Shown: positions 1-13,251 of the stretch, in pieces | Position numbering within the stretch: the stretch's first letter is position 1 | Layout of the letters: each line of letters begins with the position of its first letter | Origin: Rotaria socialis | Lineage: Eukaryota; Rotifera; Eurotatoria; Philodinida; Philodinidae | DNA: 64,000 nt | Direction: 5' to 3' | NCBI GenBank assembly: GCA_905331475.1 | Contig: CAJNYU010000888.1 | Location: 1-64,000, forward strand | The notes under the pieces: model-generated | What the model saw: the letters and a program-made list of their open reading frames with translations, nothing else | The model's database searches: none | What the model was told of the DNA's origin: nothing | Translations under genes and position numbers: made by a program

Positions 1-402
1 AAAATACTCCAAGGATCTTTGTTTTATTAAACTAATCTCTTTTATTCTCTATGTATCATACAAAAAAGAATAAAACAATATTTTGGCTTGTAATAAATGC
101 CAATGACATGAAGAAAGTCTGTGTAATTGTTTGTCGTATGAGAAAAGTATGTGATGTTACAGGTTGTAGATAAACAAGAAGTTAACAATATGGACAACGA
201 TAATGTGTTTGTAGCCAATGAAGAAGACGCCCACACACACACCCTTTTAAATATTGTTGTTGTATTTAAAACACTCAAAATTGATGCAAGACAGATCAAA
301 TCACATCCACAACTGTATTCTTGAAGAGCGGCAAATGAAATCAAAATTATTGATTATGATAATATTCAAAAAATATCGTTAATCTTTTTCTAACACCAAG
401 AT
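1..402. other. Non-coding stretch with a telomere-like tract
   Basis: No reading frame here looks like a protein. The one readable feature is a C/A-rich tract at about 229-245 (CCCACACACACACCC), preceded by GAAGAC, that resembles the right arms of the telomere-like hairpins near 1.8 and 40.3 kb. No convincing left arm is visible. Confidence 0.4.
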
Positions 403-931
403 TTTCTTTAATTTATGACCAATTAAAACAATTAAATAAGAAAATTGATCAACGTTTCGTTGATAGAATACCAAAAATTGTATTTTCTCAAAAAACTAAT
501 ACAGTATTTACCGTCTCAACAACTGGTTTTGATGATCATCATAAAACATTTAAAGATATTTTAAAACGATTAGTTGATTTATATAACACAAGTGAACGAG
601 CTAAAGAATATTATCAATGATATTTAAATAGAATCTTAAGAGAAATTAATCAAACACTTGAACAAGTTAAATCAAGAACACAAAAAATTGGAAACAATAT
701 TCACAATTTCTATCAGGCTTATTAAAACAAAAGTCGATTGAATATTCAAATCAATTTAATGTCGCTATTGAAAAATTCATTTTTGAACTAAGTGAAAAAC
801 TAATTCAAGATAAATCCTTATCATCATGGAATCAAATACAAAACTATACAGAACAATTTATAAAAGACAACATCTTTGAAAATCAAATTGAACAACTTAA
901 ACACCAAGCACTCGAACAATTTATTACATAA
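403..931 (+). pseudogene. Decayed coding fragment of unknown family
   Basis: Two neighbouring frames on the + strand give about 100 and 70 residues of coherent, lysine- and glutamine-rich, probably helical protein, ending at a stop near 930. The stretch is broken in at least two places and has no start codon or flanking exons that I can find, so it reads as a dead gene fragment. Codon use (A/T-ending codons) matches the live genes here. Alternating charged and hydrophobic residues suggest long amphipathic helices, but I do not recognise the family. Confidence 0.4.
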
Positions 932-1739
932 AATATTTCATTTCAAAGATTAATTATGAATAAAAAGTCAACGAATAAATCAATTACGGTTTTAAAAAAT
1001 TTTATCGATAAAATTTCGTATGTATACTCATGTTGCTACAAGATTCGTCTGATATTCTGACGAAACTTTTCTTTTGTTACTTTTCAGATGATTTCTTAGG
1101 ATATAATTGAGCTGGGATGAAGGAAGAATACATTTGAATTTATTTAAGCTTAGAGGTGCAAAAAATTGCTGATATATTTTGGGTGAATAAATTACTTCAT
1201 ATGTTGAATAACTGTTATTCTCCTTTGAGAAACGGTATAAGAGCATAGGTGACTATTATTATTTATTGATTACTAATGTGATAAGAGTTGTTCTATGGCA
1301 TATGGCGTCTTGAGAAAATCAGCTACTTCTAGAGATGTTAGATATTACTACTTATGAAATCAGTAGTAACGTTGATCATGTTTTATTGAATTCGTATCGC
1401 TGAAAAATGAAACTTCAGGAGTAAACACAATTTTAATAAAACGAAAAGATAATTTAATATCGCTGTGAATACCCTAGAATCTGATGAATATCCGAATATG
1501 TTTGCTGCCTTTCTATTGAATACATATTTTTCACGAAAATATATGGTTTTCATGCAACTGAACAATAAATAGATGTATCATTGATTTGCTCAGTAAACTA
1601 TATTCATGATAACCTGTTTTATTCTATGATCACTATAGAACAGAAGAGATGAGATAATGAAGTCAAATAATTCTTCTGATTATTTAGTTTGACGAAAAAT
1701 TGAACAACATGATACTTTCAGAAAAAGACTTGAATTATT
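932..1739. other. AT-rich intergenic DNA, nothing recognised
   Basis: Only short chance frames. No repeats, RNA genes or splice-linked coding pieces seen. Confidence 0.4.
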
Positions 1740-1740
1740 T

Positions 1741-1803
1741 TTGGGTGTGTGTGTGTGGATGAGAGCTGGGTCTGAAGTGAAGACCAACACACCCACACCC
1801 TCC
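1741..1803. repeat. Telomere-like inverted pair (hairpin A)
   Basis: A G/T-rich arm (GGGTGTGTGTGTGTGG, about 1743-1758) is followed about 26 nt later by a C/A-rich arm (CCAACACACCCACACCC, about 1784-1800) that is nearly its reverse complement. GAAGAC lies just before the right arm. The arms resemble the TGTGGG telomere repeat of bdelloids. Similar units lie near 40.25 and 45.42 kb in the same orientation. Confidence 0.6.
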
Positions 1804-4469
1804 GAGAATGATTCGAAACAATGCTCATACTCTACGGGGGTCTTATTGTTCCAAACAATGATCCATCCAAATCCTTGTCGACTAAATATACTTCGGAATT
1901 CTATTGATTCTGGCCCATTCGACAAAGAATCCAATTTCAACCACATGTTGCTATACTTCTTAATGCACCAGATATGAAATTGATTTAAAATGAAACTAAT
2001 GATATTATTCTTGGAATCGACGAAGAAGAACTGTCGACTTCCCTTACAACTGTTTCGCATATCAAATTCATCACAACAATCAAAGAATATAGATGCAAGA
2101 AATGATAAATATAGTGAATGGACAATTTATAAATCGAAACTAGTCTATTTAGATTGCTGCACTTTTTTCTAGAGAGAGCCGATCATCCAAGTGAATTATT
2201 GATAGCATCTAGCCTACATGTATTAGCGATACCTTGTTTCTCGAAAAACAAATTCGCCTTTTTCACTTTGTTCTTCGTCATTTTCGAATGAATTGTTTAT
2301 AAAAATCTAAAGGTAAACGTTTTCACTTGAATAATATAACTCATCTAGGTCATAAGTAGAATTGAAGAAAAATAAAAATTTGTTGCTTTTAATGCAAAAA
2401 GCTTCAGAAAAACTATGACGCGTTATGAATGTAGAAATACACATCGATAAAGGTTACTTAACGCTCAAATGCGCATACTATTAGGTTATATTACATGAAT
2501 ATCCATGGCATAAAAGAAACACCAAGTTAATTAGGTTTAAGTTATATAAAGTGACTATTTTTCATTATACCCCACTGTTTCATATCATGCAAATGAGTAA
2601 TCGAAGGAAGAGAGGAAATTTTATAGAAAAATTCATGCAAGATTCAAAATAATATCTATCTTTTATGTCTTGTCGCCATAAAAGGAAAATATAGTTACAA
2701 TTTATCAAGCAACTTCAGTGGACTGAGAAAATTTGTATGAATGATAAATTGATGAAATATCGTGTATTGACGTGAGCGCTTGTACGAAACTAGTAGCCTA
2801 AAAGCTGGTTGAAGTTACGAAATTTGTTTCGAAACAATGTTGTTGACCATTGTTTTCTGAAAAAGTGAGGAATTGAAGAAGTTTGGTCCCAATGGGCAAA
2901 GCCTCCATATACAACATGACAGTGATCTGAATGTTATGGGTGTGATAGTTCATCTTTATAGGTCATCATTTTGATTCCAGCTTGATATATTATAAAGAAT
3001 CTAATCGTTACTTACTTTTATAGTTCTGTAAGAGAACAACAAACTCTAGTTCAAATAATTTAATGTGACTTTGAGGTTGATAAGAATAGAAATTACAAAT
3101 GACGCATTTCTATATTCTTTGTGTCTGCAAAATTGTAACGAGACTGAAGAAAGGTAAATTGTGTGTCTAGCACGTCATACAAGTGAGAATGACGAAAAGC
3201 TTTCGCAATTACTAGAAATTACATTGAATAAAATCAATCATTTGAATGTTTCATCAAAATATGACACATTGTCGATAATTGCATTATCTGCAGATTTGAA
3301 TAATACTTTGATTTGAGGTACTATTTAGCATAAAAATCATTTCTGCCTCAAATCATCGTCTTGCTTTGCTCTTTCGCTTGCATTTAAGGCGTCATTTTGC
3401 AATTTTCTTCCCAAGAACCAGCCAAGATAGTACCTAGAGTCACCGCTGCAGTACACTTGAAGATTTGTTTGGGTCCACCGCGATGACGTTTTCAAATGCA
3501 ACAAGAATGACCATCTGAAATAGAGAAACACTTAGTACTTCTCCGTCACATGATTTAGGGTACATTTCGTGATTTTGAACTCCGTTATAAGTCACGAGAT
3601 CAAGATGATAAGATACACTCGTAGTTAGAACGAAAAATATTAAAATGAGTGTTACTAATGTCACATTCTGAACTCCTCCATTTTGTCACGTTGGTGTCTC
3701 TGTTGATTTCGGTTTTATTTTTACAAAACAAATATAATCACACTCGCATCCTAAACTCTGACTTTTGTCATTCGGGTGGACCGATAGATTTTGACTTGTT
3801 TCAGAGGTTATCAACCCACACATCTCTTCATATAATAACATGGCTGAGCTAGTATTCGCCACGCGCAAATATATTAGATTTCTTGTCTTTGAAACGATCT
3901 AAACCAAATATATCATTGCAATGAGACTCATGTATGATCGATTCTATTGTTCATTTTCTTTGTGCTATAGCAACCACTGTATTTCATTTTCACAAATGAA
4001 TCGATCAAACCATTAAGAATATTGGTTTTTAGAAACGCTAAAATCATGTTATTATTACTCCATTGTCTCATATAATTACGTGTGATAGAAGAAAAGTCTG
4101 CTTCATTTAGCTGTAGTTAGATGTTCTGTGAAAAATTGAATAGTTCCAACTGTGAATAAGTGCTTCACACTTAATCATGAAGAGATATAGAAAAACAAAT
4201 GTATAATATTGTTTCAAATACAATCGATGGAATCAGCAAACGCCTAAAATAATAGCTGATAAAGTTGGATCTTTCTGTTATTATTTTCGCTTATTCGAAA
4301 TGAGAATACGAGCAAGTGAAGGTGTGAAAGATTTATTTAAAATATTCAAAATTATAAGAAAAATTCTGAATTTCAATCAGTCTAAAGGTATGTGTTTTTA
4401 TAAATTATAGTCTTGACCATCTTTTTATTTAATTTCATAGTTTAACACACCACCTAATATAAAAACTTC
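1804..4469. other. Intergenic DNA without a recognisable gene
   Basis: Several 60-75 codon frames occur, but none has conserved motifs, splice-linked partners or coherent composition. One minus-strand frame at 3440-3664 starts with a hydrophobic run resembling a signal peptide but is not otherwise protein-like. No transposon ends or RNA genes seen. Confidence 0.4.
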
Positions 4470-7400
4470 TCAATTATCGGAGCTTCTCGTTGTTTCGAAT
4501 TTAGGCCGGGCTTCTGAGGACATCTTGACACGTTCTATGGCCTTCATCATCCATTCCGCACCATTCATGAGCTATTGTAAAGAAAATTATCTTACATGGT
4601 TTTAAAAATATAATCAATTATGAAAGATACGTGTTGTGTTCGTTCGCCCAGCATAGCGATATCCTTTTGCATTCGCTCAATTAAATCCCTATAAATGAAT
4701 CAGCTATTAAAAAGCCAATTGAACGTTGAAATCTTGGAACCTACGGTGATATATCGGGTGGTTGACGTGATCGATATTTGTTTTCGACAAGGTTTCGAGC
4801 ATACTCGTACGTAGCTGCAGCCTCAAAATCTGTCCATTGGATGTCCAATGTTTTTGTAGCAAGACGTTCTAGAAATGAATCCTATAGACTTTACGAATAA
4901 CTTAATTGGCTACTTACTAAATATTCGATAGCGTGTCTGACGATTACGTTTCAAAAATCTGATGAATAAGAATATGTACACAAGAAGTGAAAATGGCGGA
5001 TAAGTGAATGATGGCTTTTCAAAATATTCACGGACCAATTCATATCTTTGATAGCGCCAAACATATTCGTTCTTCTCTTGAACGTCCATAATAGAAAAAC
5101 TAAACAATATGCATATTATTGTTTTTGTAAAAATAAAACAATGAGAGTACGCTGTAGCCGTACTTGAACATGGCAATTAGCAGATTGAGAATAAGAATAC
5201 TGACAAAAAGCATATGAAAAGCTAGAAGAACGTGAGTGACTTTCGCTCCAGCGATTTCACCAGCGGAACTTGTATTTGACGAAATTATGGCTATAAAATG
5301 GAATATAAACAAGTGTTTTCATCTACTATGACAAAGAAAAACGCATTTACTATCAAGTGTATCTTTATCATCAACCGCCCCATATAAGAACCAGTAAGGT
5401 GGATACAAAATAGAAGCTGCAATGTCATTTGCAGTAAAGTCGAGATTTGAGTACATGACTAGTGCTCTTGAAGCAACACCATAAGCAGTGATGCACACAA
5501 AAATAATATATATAATACCGAAGAGATCGCGTAACTGCAATTTTTAATTTATAAAAATAAAGAGAAGCAATTCATCAAATTTACTACCATATTACGGATC
5601 ATGAACAGTTTGGGTCCCAGAATTTTGACAGCACTGACGAAGCGCAACGAAAAGAGAAACCAAATTTCAAGATCAAGCGCCAACACAATCCTAATTCGAG
5701 CTTTTATTTAAATCATTGCTAGAACGATGGTCAAAACTCACAAACCTAGCTGCAGTGAACAAATCAATTTCATCAGCTGAACCGAATTGAATTCCAATGC
5801 CAACGTAGAACAAAAGATAGGGTGCTGCATACAGAATCAACATCCACAAGTCTGCTTTGTGCCATCGTTCAAGCATTCGTGTTTGATATTCAACAGTGAG
5901 CTAGACATTTAATAAATAAAATAACCACTTCTTTCGTCTTGAGATATCCAATTGAAAAGCTGTTAGTGTATACCCTTATGGGGTTAAAACTGTGAAATAC
6001 TTTACATTCGCTACAGTTGATAGTACGGAGATAGTTTGTAGAGTAAAATTTTTGTTGATTTCGTAAGATATTTTGTTTGTCATAGTCTGTGGGACTGGGT
6101 GAAAATTTCTACCCTGCACACTTCAACACTCCTCTTACATCGTATTTCACAAAATAGCTTATAGACAGAAAAACTGTTTTTACATGTGTAGTTATTACGT
6201 ACTCTTCGAATATCTTCAATGAGGGTTGCTGATATGGTCACAATCACATATATTTCAGTCCAATGAACTGGATCAGACAAAGATCGCATGTGAAATAGCA
6301 TCCAATAGCTGAATACCAATAGAAACCATATATAGAAAAACTGAAATATTATGAATAAGACTACAAAAAAGACTTTAATTTCAAACTCACGAATTGATAA
6401 CTCATCATCACGACAGGACTTTTATGAAATTGCATCCATTTATGCCAATAATTGGTTGCTTCACTGTTTGTAAGCTGATCTTCTATGCCGTCAACATCTC
6501 TAAAAGTGCATATTTCTTTAAAATAGCGAAAACTACTTCATTCAGAGTGTTATCATTCTTTTAAAACGAGTACATAGATATAGTATGGTGACCTTCTTGT
6601 AACAATATATGGGTTTTTGGAAATCAAAAGTCTGTCGAAAATTATAGAAATTTTCGTGATTTTTTGTTTTTAGATATCTACGAAAAGCTTCCTGGTAATA
6701 ACGAAAGAACTACTCAGTTGAAGCTTGAGAACTGACTCAGATCAAAACACAATATACCTGACAATATTCTTGTGTTGATTGGCATCATTTTGTTTATTTT
6801 GAGGTGCAGTCCCGTCTTGAACATAATCATATCCTTCATTCTAGTATGTGAAAAAAATCAAGGCATTTAGGACATCATACAAAATGGACAAGCAAATAAA
6901 TAAATGATAAAAAGACCTAGAAGTCAGTATCATTAGCCACGACTGGTGACCGAAAATAATCATTCGAACGTTGAACAACTTGATAAAACGGAAAACTTTT
7001 TCTCATTTTTTTAATAGTAAAAAATTCCGTCGCTACATGAAAATTATATCTAGCAGTTTCAAAAAATATTTTTAAAATCAGGAGTAATATTATAAAATAA
7101 CAAATGATAGAAATCGGAAAAATAAAAGCTCTTCTCTCTTATCGAAAAGTCCACTAGTATCAAACTTGAAACTTGAATTTAACTGACATCTACAATTAGT
7201 TTGTAGTACAATACCAGAAACAATTAGTTTCGGGTTAAATGTTTTCAGAGATTTTCTGGATAGAACCTCGAGGAAAAGTCACAGATTCCTTGAATGTGAG
7301 TTTAGAGCTCAATATATTTATATACTTATCTGAAAGCAACTAAAAAATTTCTTATCTTATCTTATCATAATAAGGTCACTATGATTGGCTGAAGAAAATG

Positions 7401-10400
7401 GTGAGACTTTCTTTTAGTGTTGAAGCCTATTTTCAAATAGTCACAGCATGATAGTCATGACCGTATCGTTTTAATTGCGATTTAATAATGTGGCTCATTA
7501 TTTTAAAACAAATCAGGCTAATTGGAGTAGCAAGAAAGTCATCATTTCTGTTGAAATCAATTGATTTTTCGAAAGTGGCCGCTGTTATTAGCGTGACAAT
7601 TATAGTTGTGGTAAACATTCTTGAAGCGCACACTAGTAAGTCATAGTTTGATTTTTCAGCTGCCTTAAATAATATCAGTGAGTGATATTTTTGCCAAACA
7701 TATGTAATATTGACACCTAGGTGAGTTTCAAGGCAAAACAGATTTCCTTATTAGATCCATAAAGGTAACTGATGGTACAGATTGAGCGAGAAATCTTTAA
7801 CTCCTAAAAGGCATTGCTTACCTTCAGTCTGACAGTATTGATTTAGAGTCATCACACTTGAAAGAATGTATCAAGATCCAACACGCTTACTTATCAAAAT
7901 GTTGGGATCTTGAATTTAGACATCTAGAACTTTTCTTTTCAGAGCGTTTTTGTGATAGGTGGATGCTAGATATGTTTTAGATCTCGATATGATATATAAA
8001 ATTGGGCAATCGGGATAAAGTTGAGCTTTTCTTCATTCCACTTTAAAGGAATATGCGGAGATCTTTTACATGACTCAATGGTAACTCTACCTATGGCAGT
8101 ATATGGCAAGATTATGTCAAAAATTGTCTTATATTTATCAATGAAAAAATATAAAGAGAGCTACAATCTTTATAGATTGTTTAGTCGTATATATATATAT
8201 CATATTGAAATGTAAGATACACTCGACATTAGGCTATCACAATGTACATCTGGCTTTCACGAAATTTCTCTTCACGGAAAAGCATTACCTATCAAAATTC
8301 AAGATTCTAAACTTTTGAGAACTGCTTTTAATTGTAATGTATCTCCTTATAATCTTTTCATTAAATTTTTATTATTAGAATTGCCCAAACGATAGATATT
8401 TGTTGATAAAGCATCTAGACTAGATTTACATATGATGCTAAGAAATTAAAGTTTTTGATTGATTAGTGTGCTTTTTTAAGAGCAGAGCAGTAGCTCAAAT
8501 ACCCATAATTGTAGCAACGCTAAATTTTGAAAGAGCAAATTAGTTTCAGTTGACACTTGAAAATTATTATTATCTCACTCACTGTTGCCGAAAGCAAAAA
8601 TCAGAACTGAGTCCGTAAATCTCGTCTGATGAGCATTTTAATGTAACCGATTTTATTTCTTCTATAATGCTTCTTGAAAATGAGTGATTCCAAGAACCTA
8701 TGAAAAACGGTTTCTCCAGTATCTTGACCTATTTTCAAAGGCAGATGTCTACTTATTTATTCAAAATTGTTCACTATATGCTATAAAAGAAATCATAGGA
8801 CAAACCGTTTCATTTTTTCCGTCAGCTAAGCGATAGGGAAAAGATATTGGAGCAATGAAACCGAATAGCACCAGTTGGATGTTAAGATTGAACGAGGCCG
8901 ACACTGTTTTAATTGAAGCCCCATCTAATTGTCCATACCACTGCCGATTGAGAACTTCATCGAAACAAACTGTGTTAATAAAAGGAATGATGCGAGATGC
9001 AATGGCTATCTAGCAATAAGTAGAAATTACTTCATTCAGTAAATAGGAAAGCCTCTAACTTACTTGCATGCAAGTGATATTTCCGAAGAGAGGGATTTCA
9101 CGTAGCAACAGTTGGCAAGCTAATTGTTCATTTCGTTTATAGCAAGCGTCAATGCACTCTGTAGCATACTGTTCATATATAACTCGGTGTTCTTTGTATG
9201 TATTTCGTATTTGTAGATTACTGCAAATTGATGACAAATGATGAGCCATCCCAACAGCAATCAGTGCTGCACAAACGCGTGGTCTGATCTGGAGCAACAG
9301 AACCAATGCTACATCTACATAGCCTGAGTAAACACTCCAGAGAAAAATGTCCCGCAAGATTTCTTGCTCTCCATAACGACTAACACGAACATGACCTGCG
9401 TACCACCAAAAATATGGTAATTTGATAAATAGTATGCATGATTTTACCTGTACTAGCTTGTTCTTGTTCGACACGATTCGGCACGCACTGACAATAATTA
9501 TGACAAGAAAAAAACATTGAAAAATCTGTTTTAAACCGCTGCCACCCATTTTTCTCGTCATAAAAAGATTGAATGAACGGCCCAATCAACCTTGTGTAGT
9601 TTTCTTCGAGATCTTCTATAGAACCGGGAAGACGCCACTGCTATAATAATAATATACGTAGATACGAGTTGATGATTCATCACTGATAGGAATATCAATT
9701 AAAATATACTTTGGCAGGGGATTCTGTGAGGCTTTTATAAAGAACTTCGATGATAAATTGGATTGATGATTCCACGCATACTTTTTTATTACCATCGACG
9801 ATTGGTTTGTTTCCTATAAGAAATCGTACTAGATTAATAATTCAACGATTTTTTAGAGCTTTTCAGCTATGATTACCATTTGTTCTATTTATGCTGAATT
9901 CAACTGTATCTAGTGGATTATAGTAACGACGCAAAAAATAATCGACGAAAATCGGTCGATTTTCTTTTAGAGCCTGTTCAAACAATCCAGGGTAGTATTT
10001 TCGAGCGTTCTATTATGCAGATCGATATGAATTAATCGACGTGTGTAAGAAAACAATTTTCTTTTTATAAATACTTCATAATGTTTGAAAACATCATAGT
10101 CTTCACCTATACAATTCCACCTCACAGCTAACTTCAACAAATCAGGTGGTTCGTCAGGTTTAAATTGAGTTCGATCTTGATCTTGAGACTGAGGTTCTGT
10201 TTTAGCTGAAAAAGCCAAATTTTGGTTGATTTATGTTGATTAAAGTTTCCGCACATTCTTACTGTTTAGGACTGCTTTAAAAATTGTGTTCGTAAGATTC
10301 ATGTCGTTTCCAAGCTGAAAAACACTTAGGCAGCATCGATGTTGAACTTCTAGCACTTTTTCTATGGCTTTAATCATCTCATTTTGCTCTTTTTCTGTTG

Positions 10401-12409
10401 AAGGACACAATTCTTTACAACGTTCAAGGTGTTGTTTTATTTTGCGTTCTCTGAAATGATGTACAAACTTGACTACTTTGAAATAAGATGCACACACTAT
10501 TACCCTACGGGATTGTTTTCTTCCACGTTTAGAAGCAGATCGCCGAGCAGATTGGCTAAACGGCCACTCCCGTGAACGATGATTACTGGTCGCTTGGCCT
10601 CCAGATCGTTCTGAATTACCTCAAGTGTATTGAATCCACCTTCCACAATGATCGTGACAGAATAGCACTCCGTTTTCTTGCGTGCTATCTGAACAAAAGT
10701 GCTCCGGGGACGATCATCAAGATAATTTTTTATACGATTGTCATCAAGATAATCGTTGACACGGCCGTCATCTAGCAACAGAAAGTGCGTATGGTAATTA
10801 TCAAGAGCTTTCGCTTCATTGCCATTCTCAACTTGGATTGTTGGTGAAACAATTATCGGTTGATTTGATGGTCCCTATAAGGAATATAGTTATACTCAAT
10901 CTAGTAACTGTTCAAAGAGTTAGCAGACTAGAATATTATAGTGTTTTCAGTATCGTGCATAATTATAAAATGCAGATGTTAATGCATTTTGGTGTTCGTA
11001 TGTGACTAGTTTATAGTAATTTTAAAAATCAAGATGTCTGTCATGAAGCTAACTTTTATCAGCAGGATTTAGTACTTCAACGCTAATAGTGATTCTAACT
11101 TAAGTTCTTAATAAATGCCTGATGCATGAGTTTATGATGATGACGTATTTTATATATTGGTTGTTTTGACGCTCTGCTGTACTCTATAATTCGAATTGAC
11201 ATTGATAGATCTTCTGTTGTAGTTCTCACAAGTATTGGCAGACCTACACCCACACCAGGTTAATGCTTTTAGTTAATTAACGCTGTTAATTAACTCGCAT
11301 TAAATTAAATGGTCCCCCCCCCTAATCAAAAACTCGTCCTGGTATATGTTTAACATGAATGTAGTTTTTGTTTGAGACCAAAATTAGAATATGTGAAAAT
11401 TATGTACTATCAGCACGTGTTTTTTTTAAGAAATTAAACATCTCATACTAAATACCTTGGACGAAAGACTATTTCGCGTATCTTCTGCAAGTGTACCCCA
11501 ACTGTTCATCCCAATAACGACTGGTTTCCATTTATTATTACTTAATAATTTGCTACGATGAATCCCTTGACCAATAAGCCTTGATACACCACTATTTAAA
11601 CCAGTTGTCAATACCCAAATACCTAGATGATCAATAGAAATCTATTGGAGCTCTAATGTTTAATATATATAACTAACCTTCTGTAGCTGCTAGGTGGCCA
11701 ATTCTGTTAGGTGCTGGACTAACAGCGAGATGATATGACCACAGAACGGAGAAAAAGATAATCTTTTCGTGGGATTCGAACCACACATCCTCTGCTATCC
11801 GGGCAGATGTACTACCGTTATACTAGAAAAGACAACTTAATCTCCGTTTAGAATTGTAGGGGACCACTACAATTCTAACAAATTCCATTCATGAATTCTC
11901 TTTCTAAATTATCAGTCATGGTAAAATATGCTGCACCACCGTAACAACTAACAATCAATTTAGGTATGTTGTCTACATCGTCAAGAATTAGTTGAACCAG
12001 TTTTTCAAATGGATTTGCCTCTATATCACACCGAATGAACTGAAAAATTCAACAATTAATTTTCTTACCACATTCCTATTGAGATGTAACATACTCGAGC
12101 ACCATTAGATAATTGTCCATACACAGTCATTGGTGTTACACCAGCAAGCTCGGTTCCCCATTTTCTTGACTTCCTGAGTTCTTTTTTTGGTTCACCTTCG
12201 TAACTATGCAGACGTGCTAACCGACCGCAAATGCACTTAGTCTTTTGATTAAAATCATTAGCGTCTCTGGTTGAGTAGACCGCACATGTTATTCCACTTA
12301 GCTCGTCGTTAGCTGCGTACCTTTCTACTCGTTCTTTCCATGTGAGTGTTGTGCTTCGTCCAATCGGCGTTCGCACATTTTCTCCAGCCCTGTTATTATT
12401 TGAAGCCAT
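4470..12409 (-). CDS. TRPM-family cation channel
   Basis: A multi-exon gene for a transient receptor potential channel of the melastatin class, a plasma-membrane Ca/Na-permeable channel. Start ATG at 12409; stop TGA at 4470-4472. Early exons, joined in frame, are 12409-12095, 12039-11880, 11713-11678, 11622-11456, 10874-10504, 10450-10263, 10205-10075 and 10009-9877. They carry the TRPM homology region: a CICG motif, LIVSCYGG, WVLTTGLNSGV, the NYHTHFLLLDDG stretch and PVIIVHGSGRLANLL. Exons at 9.0-9.6 kb match the DLFVWAV...LLDQ.YK part of TRPMs. Transmembrane segments lie at about 6.4-5.2 kb, with a pore-side YGVASRALVMYS and S6 LILNLLIAMF. The TRP helix at about 5.1-5.0 kb reads QEKNEYVWRYQRYELVREYF. 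The C-terminus is short, with no Nudix or kinase domain. One intron (6841-8805) is nearly 2 kb. I did not resolve every splice site. Confidence 0.88.
6841..8805 (-). other. Long intron of the TRPM gene
   Basis: Donor GTTTG after the exon ending near 8806 and acceptor CTAG before the exon starting at 6840 bound 1,965 nt, far longer than the usual intron here. It contains only chance frames and a short TA run near 8190. No transposon ends were recognised. Confidence 0.5.
11262..11325. repeat. Truncated hAT MITE end
   Basis: Inside a TRPM intron, the run from about 11290 (TTAATTAACTC ... GGTCC, a C run, then TA) closely matches the right end of the 177-bp hAT MITE at 36724-36900. The C run is expanded here. 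No matching left end or target duplication is visible, so this is a partial or decayed copy. A telomere-like ACACCCACACC lies just upstream at about 11246. Confidence 0.4.
11762..11832 (-). tRNA. tRNA-like gene inside a TRPM intron
   Basis: The minus strand folds as a cloverleaf. A perfect 7-bp acceptor stem pairs TCTTTTC (11832-11826) with GAAAAGA (11768-11762). There is a 4-bp D stem and a perfect anticodon stem TCTGC/GCAGA. The T loop is TTCGAAT, with one bulged base in the T stem. Box B (GGTTCGAATCC) is perfect, box A (TAGTATAACGG) is close, and a T5 run follows within about 10 nt as a Pol III terminator. The loop CCGGATA puts GGA at the anticodon, which would be serine, but there is no long variable arm and position 33 is C. 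It may be a diverged tRNA, a pseudogene or a tRNA-derived element. Confidence 0.55.
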
Positions 12410-12745
12410 CGGTATGGATAAACGGCTTGAACTAAATCTATGAATTCAATAAACTATTCGTTGTCAAACATACAGAATTTCATCACATCAAAGAGAGACA
12501 TCATGAAACTTTGTTTTTAATGATCAGAAGTGCCTTAAGGTTTTTCTTTTCTTTTCTTTTCCGTTTCTATGGTGTTGATAGGTGCGTGTTTTTTTTTGCA
12601 TTAATTCTTCGTTAGCATTTGAGTATAAGGAGAAAAAAGACTTCTTGGTTACTTGAATTTTATTTCTTTTCTGCCGCTTTTCTTTATTCTTAGTTTTTCT
12701 TTGACTAAAACAACTTTTCGGCCCTCATTTCTTTACGATTACCTG

Positions 12746-13251
12746 ATGGCCAGCCGAGTTAGATTGGAAAGTTCAAGTGAATTCGACCTAATAGATACAT
12801 CTGCTGCTGTATTTGACAAGGCAAAAAAGTCACCTGAAAGCTTGATTGTGGTCCTGTTCAATATTCAGTAAGATTTCAAAAAACAATGATTATACGTTTG
12901 TTTTGGTTTCTAATTAGATCTTTTTCATAAATAAGATTTCCAGAGCGGGGCACTATCGAAGGAAAATTAAAGCTATGGCGAGATGGCTACCAAAACAAAG
13001 GTGTTCAATTCTACAAATGTATTATTTCTAGAGGTAAACAAGATATTAAAACAGAATTTAATATCAAGAAGACGCCAACATTTGTCTTTATTCGTGGTGG
13101 CAAGGAAGTCGATCGAATAGAGGACCTTGAAGAGTCCGACGTTAATGTTACGAATCAGACAAAGCCAGGTGAAGAAAGCAATGACGAAAAGAAGTTAAAA
13201 TCAAAACTAAATGAATTATGTACACCAAGCTCAAGTGTAGATCCAAAATAG
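12746..13251 (+). CDS. Thioredoxin-fold protein lacking CxxC
   Basis: Two exons (12746-12867, 12936-13251; intron GTAAGA...AATAAG) give 145 residues. The order is typical of thioredoxin: an N-terminal helix, strand LIVVLFNIQ, strand VQFYKCII, helix, cis-proline strand KKTPTFVFIRGGKEVDRIE, then a charged tail ending SSSVDPK. The place where thioredoxins carry WCGPC is occupied by FNIQFPERG, so there is no redox cysteine pair and disulfide reductase activity is unlikely. A chaperone-like or binding role, as in other CxxC-less thioredoxin domains, is inference. ATG 12746 is chosen because upstream in-frame codons lack an ATG. It is divergent from the TRPM gene, 336 bp apart. Confidence 0.65.

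Noticed and set aside
42-344. 100-codon minus-strand frame
   Set aside because: Composition is typical of AT-rich chance frames; no motif and it spans a telomere-like tract.
10497-10512. Premature stop in TRPM after NNPVG suggesting a pseudogene
   Set aside because: A GTAATAG donor and TTTCAG acceptor define a 53-nt intron that restores the frame, in line with other introns here.
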